Assembly: GCA_030372985.1 (NCBI GenBank)
Contig: JAUCQB010000161.1
Location: forward strand, 32,791 to 96,790
Direction of reading: 5' to 3'
Source of the DNA: Phycisphaerae bacterium
GTDB lineage: Bacteria > Planctomycetota > Phycisphaerae > UBA1845 > PWPN01
DNA length: 64,000 bases
The first letter of the stretch is position 1; the number at the start of each line of letters is the position of its first letter. The notes beneath the pieces are model-generated. The model was not told where the DNA came from. It did not search any database and saw only the letters and a list, made by a program, of their open reading frames with translations. Made by a program: the position numbers and the translations under genes. Below, piece after piece: positions 16,723 through 24,887 of this stretch.

Positions 16723-17841
16723 TCATTTCGCCGCCATCGGCGTGCTGCTGACGTTGTCGAGCATACGCTGAAGGGCGACTCGGGCGAAATGCCGAGTCTG
16801 CTCGTCGACCTTAATCTGGTTGACCACGCGCCCGGCAGAGAGTTCGTCCAGGCTCCACAGCAGGTGCGGCAGGTCGATGCGATACATCGTCGTGCACAGG
16901 CACTGCACATCGGCAAGCGAGCGGACCATCTTGGTACCCGCGTATCGGTTGGCCAGGCGATTGACCAGGTTGATCTCGGTGCCTATCGCCCAGCGCGAGC
17001 CTTCCGGCGCTTCGGTGATCACCTTGATGATGTACTCCGTGCTCCCGGCCAGGTCCGCCCGCTGAACCACCTCCCACTGGCACTCGGGGTGGACGATGAT
17101 CTTGCACGCGGGGTCTGTCTGCCGCACACGTTCGCACTGCTGTGGCGTGAAGATCTGGTGCACGCTGCAGTAGCCGTTCCACAGCAGAAAACGAGCGTCG
17201 CGGATCTGCTCTTCGCTCAGCCCGCCCCCATCGATCGCCGGATCATAGAGCGCCATGCTCTCCAGCGGATATCCCATGGCATACGCGGTGTTACGGCCGA
17301 GATGCTGATCGGGCAGAAACAGCACCTTGTCCCCCTGCGAGAGCGCGTATTCGAGCACTTTGCGGGCGTTGGAGCTCGTGCAGCAGGCGCCATCGTGCCG
17401 CCCGCAGAACGCCTTGATCGCCGCCGAGCTGTTCACGTAGGTGATCGGGATAATCTTCGCATCGGTCTCGGCTGTCAGCCGTTCCCACGCGTCCTCGACC
17501 TGATCAATCGCCGCCATGTCCGCCATGCTGCACCCGGCGGTGAGGTCCGGCAGGATCACCGCCGCGCGCCCCTCGGACAGGATGTCCGCCGACTCGGCCA
17601 TGAAGTGCACGCCGCAGAAAACCACGAACTCGGCATCCTTCTGCTGCGAGGCCTGCTGGCTGAGCTTGAGACTGTCGCCGGTAAAATCGGCAAACTGGAT
17701 CACGTCATCCTGCTGGTAGTGATGTCCTAGAATCACCAGGCGCCGCCCGAACCCCCGCTTGTGTGCCCGAACACGCGCGCACATTTCCTCCACAGGCAGG
17801 TTGTCATACTGCGAAGGCAAAGGCGGCTGATACGGCACCAT
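16723..17841 (-). CDS. nadA: Quinolinate synthase A
   Basis: A 372-residue 4Fe-4S enzyme that condenses iminoaspartate with dihydroxyacetone phosphate to quinolinate in de novo NAD synthesis. Family motifs are ILGHHYQQDDV, FCGVHFMAESADIL, DLTAGCSMAD (Cys104), NSSAAIKAFCGRHDGACCTSSNA, IVHPEC and QCLCTTMYRID; three of these cysteines bind the cluster. The partner nadB (aspartate oxidase) and nadC are not in the window. A sigma70-like promoter is visible about 45 bases upstream, so this appears to be a single-gene transcription unit. Confidence 0.95.
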   Translation of the reverse strand: MVPYQPPLPSQYDNLPVEEMCARVRAHKRGFGRRLVILGHHYQQDDVIQFADFTGDSLKLSQQASQQKDAEFVVFCGVHFMAESADILSEGRAAVILPDLTAGCSMADMAAIDQVEDAWERLTAETDAKIIPITYVNSSAAIKAFCGRHDGACCTSSNARKVLEYALSQGDKVLFLPDQHLGRNTAYAMGYPLESMALYDPAIDGGGLSEEQIRDARFLLWNGYCSVHQIFTPQQCERVRQTDPACKIIVHPECQWEVVQRADLAGSTEYIIKVITEAPEGSRWAIGTEINLVNRLANRYAGTKMVRSLADVQCLCTTMYRIDLPHLLWSLDELSAGRVVNQIKVDEQTRHFARVALQRMLDNVSSTPMAAK

Positions 17842-17884
17842 ATCAGGTCGGCTCCCACGTCCAGGTTAAATCAAACCCCGATCC

Positions 17885-17914
17885 AGTATAGCTGTCCTGA
17901 CCGGCGGCGGCCAA
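17885..17914 (-). promoter_or_regulatory. Candidate nadA promoter
   Basis: On the minus strand TTGGCC is followed by 18 bases and TATACT. Five of six -10 bases and four of six -35 bases match the vegetative consensus, and the predicted start lies about 38 bases before the nadA ATG. Confidence 0.45.
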
Positions 17915-18038
17915 ACGCAACAGGCCCGGAGTATCAACGTGACAAGCTCCAAATGGTGACTGTACCATAAGCCCGCTGTCACCTTGGCGGCGAGTACCCG
18001 GCACGTGGCCTTGGGTCGAGAACCGTGGAGATTGCACT

Positions 18039-20720
18039 ATGAACCGTCTGCAGGACGCATCCGAGCAACGTCTGGCGTTCATGTCCTTCCTGCTCTGTCT
18101 CGCGCTGCCGGCCCCGGCCCTGGCTCAGCGAACGCAGCCTCGATACTTCGCACATGACGCCGTCGAGGACCGGCACGGCGTCATCGCCCCGTGGCACAAG
18201 GGTCTCAACGGGCAATTTGACTTCCGCGTTCGCGTGGCCGCCGAAACATTGAAGCGATATCCGTGGGCGACGTCTCCCAAGACGGGGCTGCCCGCGCCGG
18301 ACTACATCTACAACGGCCGATGGCAAATCCAGCCGGACGGCACCATTCGCCCCGGCAACCTCCAGGACTGGGGCAACGGCGATCTCGCCCAGCGCGGAGC
18401 CTACGCCATGCTCGGCTGGGTGGATTACTACCGCTACACCGGTGACCCGGCCGCGATTGCCCATATCAGCATGATCGCCGACGTACTCCTGAACCACTGC
18501 CAGACGAACGAGGACCATCCCTGGCCCCGATTCCTGATCAGCGTCCCCAACCAGGGTGATCCGTACGGTCAGTGCAATCCGCAAGGCATGATCCAACTCG
18601 ATCTCGTCGCGTTTTTCGGGCTTGGCCTGGTCCGAGGTTACCAGGTCACCGGCAACCAGGAATGGCTTGACGCCGCCAAACGATGGGCGGACCTGCTGGC
18701 CGCGAAACGCAGCCGCGAACCCGGCCTGTCGCCCTGGAACCGATACGCCAACCCCGAGGATGTGTTCTGGGAAGACCAGCAGACCGGCGGAGTCGTGGTG
18801 CTGTTGCGACTGTTCGACGAGTTGATACGCGTCGGCTACACGGGCGCGAACAACGCCCTCGTCGAAGCTCGCGACGACGGCCGGGCGTATTTGCGCGATG
18901 TGCTGCTGCCTCGCTGGCTTGACAACGATGCCTTCGGCCGTGATTACTGGGACTGGCCGCACCAGGTCCAGAGCGAGACGCTCTCCGAGATGATTCCCCG
19001 CTATCTCATGGCCAACCCCGACGTCTTCCCCAACTGGCTTGTCGATGCCCGCAACATCATGTCCCTCTTCCTCCAGCGGGCCAGTGTCGCACCCGAATCG
19101 GGCGGCGACGTTTACAGCGGCGCATGGGCCTACCCTGAAGGGGCCCAGTGCTGCGGCCGATCGCTCTCATATCCTCCAATGCAGGTCGGCGCGGCCTTTG
19201 CCGAGTACGCCTCAAGGACCGAGAGCCAGTGGGCTCGCGAACTGGCCCGCCGACAGTTCATTCTGGCCACCTACGACTGCCACGAGACCGGCGTCGTCGA
19301 AGACGGCATGGACGGCGGCAACGTCGTCGCCGGCAGTTGGCTCCAGATCGCCCACCCCCTGCCGCTGGCCTACGTCCTCGACGGCATGGCGTGGCTGCCC
19401 GACCTGCTCGGCCCCAATCGCGAAAACCATATCATGCGAAGCACCTCGGTCGTGTCGAAGGTCACCTATGCCGACGGCCGCGTCGAATACACCACCTTCG
19501 ATACTCCCGCGGACACCCGCGAAGTGCTCCGCCTGGCGTTTCGCCCGACGCGGATCCTCGCCGACGGCAAGCCGCTCTCGGAATCCCCTTCGCTCGACGA
19601 AAACGGTTATGCGGTTAGGCCGCTCAACAACGGCGATTGCATCGTCGCAATTCGACACGACGGCGGCAGGACAGTGACAGTCGAAGGTGATGACCCCCAG
19701 CAGCAAAGCGACGAACCGGCGACATCCTTCTCCGGCAAGTGGGACGAACAAAAGGATCCGGCGCATTTCGGCGGTGCCGCACGCGTGACATCCCAGGCCG
19801 ACGCAAGCGCTTCGTTCTCCTTCGTCGGCAGCCAGGTGCGCTTGATCGGTTCGGTCGACGGCAGCGGCGGCCTGGCCGACGTCTATCTCGACGGCGAGAA
19901 GCAACTCTGCGGCATCGACTCCTGGAACCCATACTCGCTGCGGCAGCAGGTGCTGTACCACAGGAGCGGCCTGGACAACGGACCGCACACGCTGAAAGTG
20001 GTGGCTCTGGGCAAAGGAAACCCGCTTTCACGTGGAGCCAGTGTCTGCGTCGACGCGATCCAGTTCTCAACGGCTACTGGTGAGGCCGGCTTCGGCGAAG
20101 GCGACGGCCCGACCGGCGCACAGCGATGGATCTTCGGCTACCCCGGCCGGGAGGATTACACGGATTCCGAAGGCCGCGCCTGGCGTCCCGCAACCGAGGT
20201 GGTTATCCGTGTCGGCGAGACGACCGACCCTGTCGAGGCATGCTGGTACACGACCCCACGACGTCTGGCGATCGCCGGGACGACGGACCCGGTGATCTAC
20301 CGCCACGGCATGCACGGCAAGGACTTCACCGCATACGTGACCGTGGGTCCGGGCAAGTATCACGTCCGCTTGAAGCTGATGGAATCCCGATGGGTCGAAC
20401 CCGCCGGGCGGTTGATGGACATCGACATCAACGGCCGGCCGGCGGTCCGCAACCTGGACATCGCGGCCACGGCCAGCGGCCGACCCGCGAGTGTCCTCTT
20501 CACCGCGAACCAGAAGAAGATCTGGGCCGGCCTCAACCGCGCGGTCGATCTCGTCTTCAACGGCATCGAACCCAGCCACGGCGTGATCGCGGTCCGATTC
20601 CGCGGCGTCAACAACGCCGAAGCCGTCGTCTCAGCCGTCGAGGTCGCCCCGGGCCCCGGCGGAGCAGGCGCTACCCCCATCACCGCGCCGAAGTCATCGA
20701 CAACACCAGCCCCTCGTTGA
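18039..20720 (+). CDS. Exported multidomain carbohydrate-active protein with C-terminal malectin-like domain
   Basis: An 893-residue protein whose signal peptide ends near ALAQR (about 29). Residues about 35-480 look like an alpha/alpha toroid glycosidase or lyase fold (repeated WLDAAKRWADLL, YLRDVLLPRWLDND and Trp/Tyr-rich helices). About 560-680 form a beta-sandwich typical of planctomycete CBM-like modules (SFVGSQVRLIGSVDGSGGLA). About 690-870 match a malectin-type carbohydrate-binding domain (DFTAYVTVGPGKYHVRLKLM, DIDINGRPAVRNLDI). The glycoside hydrolase family and substrate cannot be assigned by eye. GGAG sits nine bases before the ATG. It precedes a block of other sugar-related genes. 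Confidence 0.75.
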   Translation: MNRLQDASEQRLAFMSFLLCLALPAPALAQRTQPRYFAHDAVEDRHGVIAPWHKGLNGQFDFRVRVAAETLKRYPWATSPKTGLPAPDYIYNGRWQIQPDGTIRPGNLQDWGNGDLAQRGAYAMLGWVDYYRYTGDPAAIAHISMIADVLLNHCQTNEDHPWPRFLISVPNQGDPYGQCNPQGMIQLDLVAFFGLGLVRGYQVTGNQEWLDAAKRWADLLAAKRSREPGLSPWNRYANPEDVFWEDQQTGGVVVLLRLFDELIRVGYTGANNALVEARDDGRAYLRDVLLPRWLDNDAFGRDYWDWPHQVQSETLSEMIPRYLMANPDVFPNWLVDARNIMSLFLQRASVAPESGGDVYSGAWAYPEGAQCCGRSLSYPPMQVGAAFAEYASRTESQWARELARRQFILATYDCHETGVVEDGMDGGNVVAGSWLQIAHPLPLAYVLDGMAWLPDLLGPNRENHIMRSTSVVSKVTYADGRVEYTTFDTPADTREVLRLAFRPTRILADGKPLSESPSLDENGYAVRPLNNGDCIVAIRHDGGRTVTVEGDDPQQQSDEPATSFSGKWDEQKDPAHFGGAARVTSQADASASFSFVGSQVRLIGSVDGSGGLADVYLDGEKQLCGIDSWNPYSLRQQVLYHRSGLDNGPHTLKVVALGKGNPLSRGASVCVDAIQFSTATGEAGFGEGDGPTGAQRWIFGYPGREDYTDSEGRAWRPATEVVIRVGETTDPVEACWYTTPRRLAIAGTTDPVIYRHGMHGKDFTAYVTVGPGKYHVRLKLMESRWVEPAGRLMDIDINGRPAVRNLDIAATASGRPASVLFTANQKKIWAGLNRAVDLVFNGIEPSHGVIAVRFRGVNNAEAVVSAVEVAPGPGGAGATPITAPKSSTTPAPR

Positions 20721-20752
20721 CGGGCATCAACTTCTTTTCCTCCCGGCCCGCC

Positions 20753-21331
20753 TCACTTGCGGTCCAGCAGGCGCCACCAGCCGGCCCGCGGGGCCGGGTC
20801 CCGATAGACGCGAACATCGGAGGACTTCACGTCGTCGAAAGTACAGAACACCTCGGGATCGATGCTCTCCGCCACGCGGATTACCTGTGCGGTCTCCCGG
20901 CGGGGGGCGACGACAAAACAGATCGAGACCTCGCCGTTCAGGCCGCGCCCTTTCATCTCCGTGACCGCGTATCCCGCCAGGCGCAGCCCGGCTGCGACCG
21001 CGGCGCTGCGCGTGCAGGAAATCAGCCGGATCGCCTGCATGCCGAACGCCAGCCGCTCTTCGATCCACATGCCAACCGCATTCCCGGTGGCGAAACCGCC
21101 CGCGTAGGCGACCACGTTGTACCAGTGATCCAGGTGCGTCAGTACGCCTGATACCGCCGTGATCCAGATCGCTACTTCGAAGAAACCGAGCACCGGCGCG
21201 AGAATCCGCATGCCGCGGATGACGCAAATCGTCCGCAGCGTGCCGATCGAGACGTCCGCGATCCGGGCGAAGAAGATGAACACCGGCCACACCTCGGGGT
21301 GTGCGTTGAGCCAGTGAATGATGTTGAACAT
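20753..21331 (-). CDS. UPF0316 membrane protein (DUF5698/DUF2179)
   Basis: A 192-residue membrane protein of the UPF0316 family. The N-terminal 90 residues hold about three hydrophobic helices with the family-typical ARIADVSIGTLRTICVIRGM. The C-terminal half is a soluble DUF2179-type domain (VRVAESIDPEVFCTFDDVKS). Its biochemical function is unknown. The start at 21331 (MFNIIHWLNAHPEVW) is preferred over an upstream ATG because AGGGAT lies just before it and the family begins there. It is convergent with the malectin-domain gene. Confidence 0.85.
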   Translation of the reverse strand: MFNIIHWLNAHPEVWPVFIFFARIADVSIGTLRTICVIRGMRILAPVLGFFEVAIWITAVSGVLTHLDHWYNVVAYAGGFATGNAVGMWIEERLAFGMQAIRLISCTRSAAVAAGLRLAGYAVTEMKGRGLNGEVSICFVVAPRRETAQVIRVAESIDPEVFCTFDDVKSSDVRVYRDPAPRAGWWRLLDRK

Positions 21332-21394
21332 GATCCCTTGTCTCCGACAGGAGCGCGAGACGGCGGATGCCACAGCCCCGCGAATGGCCCTATT

Positions 21395-23683
21395 CTACTT
21401 CTGCGGCACCTCCCAGTCGACGAATACCATGTCCGCCAGCCACGGGCGGTATTTCTCGGCCATTGCCCGATGTGCCGGGTGATCCCGGTACGTCTGTAAG
21501 TCGCGATGCGATCGGAAAGTGAGCAGAATGGCGTAGTCGATGCCTGCGCTGAGCCCCCGCCGGTCGGTGTTCGGCCCGCCTTCGTAAGTCATGATCTCCG
21601 GCACCTGCCCAGGAAGCAGGTCACTGGCGGCGATGATCTCCTCGCGCTGCTGCGCCGTCAGCTCCGGTTTGAACTTCAGACCGATCAGGTGCCGGATGAG
21701 TGTGTTGCCGGTCTCGGCGCCGCCCTCGGGAACGAACCGCATAGCACAGCCGCCGCCCGAGGCCATGGTGACGTCGAGCGCCTCCGTCGGCCTCACCACG
21801 CTCCGCACGCGGCGGATCTGCTCCGGCACCTCTTTGCATCGCTCGCCGTCGGTGAACGCATCCATGCGCCATTGGCCGCTCCCCAGGAAACCCAGCGGCA
21901 GCTTCAAGGCTCGCGCCTGCCCATCGTTCATCCCGCCCACGTACCACTCGGCCCCCCTGCGCCGGGCCATCAGGATGTACTTGCCTGGATAGCCGTCGAT
22001 CACCCGGCTTTCGTCCCAGACCGTCGGCACCCAGCGGAGAAACTCGAATCCCACCGCGCCGCGATAGCTCTCGGGGTAGTCCACGCACATCTGCAACGGA
22101 CTGAAGTAGACGACGTACTGAGCAAGCTGATGCGAGCGCGTACCCATCACGAATGGCGCCGAGTCCCGCGGCTTGAACCGGTCCGGCGTCAGGCAGTTGA
22201 ACCCGCCCGGGGTGTAATCCATCGGCCCGGCCAGCATCCGCGTGAACGGCAGCGTCACGTTGTGCTCCGGCGTGATGTCCGCCGACCACTTGCAGCACTC
22301 CAGCCCCATCACCCCTTCCTGCGTGAGCATGTTCGGCCAGGTGCGATTCATCCCCGTGGGTTTATAGGCTCCGTGCATGTCGACCATGAGATGATGCTTC
22401 GCCGCCTCTCGGGCGACCTTGTAGTACCAGTTCACCATCCATTGGTCGTCGCGGTTCATGAAGTCGACCTTGACCCCGGCAATGCCCCACTTCTCGTAAA
22501 GCGGGAAGGCCTCGGCCATCTGGGTGTCACAGTGGCTCCAGGTTAGCCACAGCCAGACACGCACACCTTTCTTGCGGCAGTGCTCGATGATTGCAGGCAG
22601 GTCGACGTCCTTCACTGTACGGGTGATGTCCGTCACCCGAGTCGTCTTGCCATCCGGGCCGGGCCTGTTCTCCCACCACGACCAGCCCTCGTCGATGAGC
22701 AAATATGGAAACCCGGCCTCGGCGGCGAAATCGGCATAGTGCAGGTAGGTCGCGGTGTTGATCCCGCCGTTGAAGTCCACGCCGCTCACCATCCACTTTG
22801 ACCACCAATCCCAGGTGACCTTGCCCGGCTTGATCCAGGCGGTGTCGGCGATCGCACTTGGCGGGTTGCAGTTCGAGACGATCTGGCTTTCGATCAGGTC
22901 GCCCGCCCGGCGACCAAGAAGAATCACCCGCCACGGCGTCTCGAGCGACCCGTTTCGAACCACGGCCGGTCCCTGGCCACGCGTCGACAGGCGGGTCAAC
23001 AGGGTCTTCGGCGACTGCGGGCTGCTCGCCACATAGAGGCCGGCGTAGTCTTCCAGATGCGCCTCGGTAATCGCCATCCATTTGCCGCCGGACAGTTCCA
23101 ACGTAATCGGCAACCCGATGAGCGACTCGCCGAGCGACGAGAGCGGCCCGATCTTGTACTTGCCTTCATAAGAGGTTCGGAAGCCCTTGAGCGGTAGTGC
23201 CCACGCTTTCGCATCCTCGGCAAAGTGGAAAGCCGTCCGTTCGCCGTCCAGCCGGTACTCGCCCGAGCCGCCGGCAACGCGATATCGAAAGGCGACACCG
23301 TCGTTGTAGGCCCGCACCAGAATCGTCAGCGCCCGGCCGTTCGAGCCCGCCTCGGCCAGATCCACCTGCAGCATGCGATACTCATCGCGCACCGGTGATA
23401 CCGTCCCGCAGACCGGCGTCCAGTTCTCGTCGGTGTCGCTGACCTGCTTGTTTCGTATCCCCAGCCCCGGCCCAAGCGGCGGTGCCTCCGTCGGCAGCAG
23501 TCCCAGCGGCGATTCTGTCAGAACCGTCTGTCCGTCCACGGTGATGCTGAACGCCGGCCCCGCCTGCCCGGTTGCCAACGAAAACGCCACCTTGCCGTCC
23601 GGCGATGCCACGGTCACCGGTTCGTCCGCCCTGACTTGCGCGGCCGCAAGGACCAGAATTGTTGCAGTCCAGATACATCTCAT
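21395..23683 (-). CDS. GH97 family glycosidase fused to a Dabb domain
   Basis: A 762-residue exported enzyme. A signal peptide (about 1-19, ending VRADEP) leads into the GH97 N-terminal beta-sandwich, then a TIM barrel with family motifs WWSKW, LLIDEGWSWW and MHGAYKPTG. GVKVDFM places Asp407 where retaining GH97 alpha-galactosidases have their nucleophile, and TQEGVMGLE supplies the acid/base Glu456; this points to an alpha-galactosidase and not a SusB-type alpha-glucosidase. The last about 105 residues (from NTLIRHLIGLKFKP to FVDWEVP) are a Dabb stress-responsive ferredoxin-like domain. GAGGAGA precedes the chosen ATG. Transcribed divergently from the next lipoprotein esterase. Confidence 0.88.
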   Translation of the reverse strand: MRCIWTATILVLAAAQVRADEPVTVASPDGKVAFSLATGQAGPAFSITVDGQTVLTESPLGLLPTEAPPLGPGLGIRNKQVSDTDENWTPVCGTVSPVRDEYRMLQVDLAEAGSNGRALTILVRAYNDGVAFRYRVAGGSGEYRLDGERTAFHFAEDAKAWALPLKGFRTSYEGKYKIGPLSSLGESLIGLPITLELSGGKWMAITEAHLEDYAGLYVASSPQSPKTLLTRLSTRGQGPAVVRNGSLETPWRVILLGRRAGDLIESQIVSNCNPPSAIADTAWIKPGKVTWDWWSKWMVSGVDFNGGINTATYLHYADFAAEAGFPYLLIDEGWSWWENRPGPDGKTTRVTDITRTVKDVDLPAIIEHCRKKGVRVWLWLTWSHCDTQMAEAFPLYEKWGIAGVKVDFMNRDDQWMVNWYYKVAREAAKHHLMVDMHGAYKPTGMNRTWPNMLTQEGVMGLECCKWSADITPEHNVTLPFTRMLAGPMDYTPGGFNCLTPDRFKPRDSAPFVMGTRSHQLAQYVVYFSPLQMCVDYPESYRGAVGFEFLRWVPTVWDESRVIDGYPGKYILMARRRGAEWYVGGMNDGQARALKLPLGFLGSGQWRMDAFTDGERCKEVPEQIRRVRSVVRPTEALDVTMASGGGCAMRFVPEGGAETGNTLIRHLIGLKFKPELTAQQREEIIAASDLLPGQVPEIMTYEGGPNTDRRGLSAGIDYAILLTFRSHRDLQTYRDHPAHRAMAEKYRPWLADMVFVDWEVPQK

Positions 23684-23751
23684 GCGAAATCTCCTCGTTG
23701 GCCGCAGTAGACCTGTACGGCCGGCGACTGTCAACGTTCGATTCGGGCTGC

Positions 23752-23780
23752 GTGTCATGCCTCCAAACGGCGCGTATAAT
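23752..23780 (+). promoter_or_regulatory. Candidate promoter immediately upstream of the esterase lipoprotein
   Basis: GTGTCA (23752-23757), 17 bases, then a perfect TATAAT (23775-23780). The first ATG lies only nine bases after the -10 box, so the 5' leader would be about three bases or absent. No Shine-Dalgarno sequence is visible. Confidence 0.5.
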
Positions 23781-23789
23781 CCCGGCGAC

Positions 23790-24671
23790 ATGATGTCCTG
23801 TAACCGCAACAGAACCGCGTGGCCGGGTGTCGTTTACCTGCTCGCCGTGGCAGCAGCCATCGGGAACATGGGCCTCTCAGGCTGCCTGCCGATCTCCGGC
23901 AACATCACGCCGTCGGACGGGCCTTATGCAGTCGGCATTGATTCGGTCCGAGTCCCGAGACAGGGCTTTGGCCGCTTCGAGGCCCTGGTCTATTACCCTG
24001 CGATCAGCGACGGCAGAAGCGCCGCGATTGAGCCGTCCGGCGCACCCTACCCCGGCGTCGCCTTCGGTCACGGTTGGCTCGCCACCCCCAGGATGTATCA
24101 CTCGACGCTGATTACTTTGGCCGCCCAGGGCTATGTCGTGATCGCCCCGGCGTCGGAGACCCAGTTGTTCCCCAGCCATCCGCGCTTCGCCCAGGACATG
24201 CGCCAGTGCCTGACCTGGCTCGAGCAGGAAAACGCCCGCCCCGAATCGCGGTTCTACGGGCTCATCGACGCCGCGCACTTCGGCATCGCCGGCCACTCGA
24301 TGGGCGGCGGCGCCGGCATGCTCGCCGCGGCGGCCGACGATCGCGTCAAGGCGATCGCAACCCAGGCCCCGGCCGAGACCTGGCCCGATTCCGCGATTGC
24401 CGCCGTCGCCGACATCCATGTCCCGATCATCTTCATCGCCGGTTCCGAGGACACGTTCACCCCATTGGCCCGGCACGCCCAGCCCATGTACGACAACGCC
24501 AACTTGCCCAAGGAGCTCATCGTCCTCGACGGCGGCTACCACTGCGGTTTCATCGACATCGAGGTGCGCGTGTTCTGCGACGCCGGTTCCATGGACCACC
24601 AGATCCAGCTCGACCTCACCTGGCAGCACACGATCGAGTTCTTCGATACTTACCTCAAATCCGGGTCGTAG
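23790..24671 (+). CDS. Alpha/beta-hydrolase lipoprotein (PETase/cutinase-like dienelactone hydrolase fold)
   Basis: A 293-residue serine hydrolase with lipobox MGLSGC at about residue 32, so it is membrane-tethered outside the cytoplasm. The nucleophile elbow is GHSMGGGAG; the acid is in IAGSEDTFTP and the histidine in DGGYHCGF. GYVVIAPASETQ and VAFGHGW are reminiscent of chlorophyllase, PAF-acetylhydrolase and cutinase-type polyester hydrolases, but the substrate is not determinable. Two ATGs (23790, 23793) are possible. It is divergent from the GH97 gene with about 106 bases between the starts. Confidence 0.82.
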   Translation: MMSCNRNRTAWPGVVYLLAVAAAIGNMGLSGCLPISGNITPSDGPYAVGIDSVRVPRQGFGRFEALVYYPAISDGRSAAIEPSGAPYPGVAFGHGWLATPRMYHSTLITLAAQGYVVIAPASETQLFPSHPRFAQDMRQCLTWLEQENARPESRFYGLIDAAHFGIAGHSMGGGAGMLAAAADDRVKAIATQAPAETWPDSAIAAVADIHVPIIFIAGSEDTFTPLARHAQPMYDNANLPKELIVLDGGYHCGFIDIEVRVFCDAGSMDHQIQLDLTWQHTIEFFDTYLKSGS

Positions 24672-24807
24672 CAGCACACCGTTGTGCAGTCGCCGTATTC
24701 GGGCAAATTCGCCAGACCGCCGGCCTTCACGGCGAAGATGATCGAGCGGTCGAAACACAACCGGAGTATGCCATACAGAAGCAAGGCTGACCGGCGTCGA
24801 ATCACCG

Positions 24808-24838
24808 TTGGCCCAGACAACCGTGTTGCGATTATAAT
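24808..24838 (+). promoter_or_regulatory. Candidate promoter of the GH109-like gene
   Basis: A perfect TATAAT at 24833-24838 lies 49 bases before the GTG start, with TTGGCC 19 bases further upstream. The -10 is convincing; the spacer is longer than ideal. Confidence 0.35.
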
Positions 24839-24887
24839 CGGGTCGGCGACAATCCGACCACACGAACCGTTCAGCGGGAGAAGCCAC

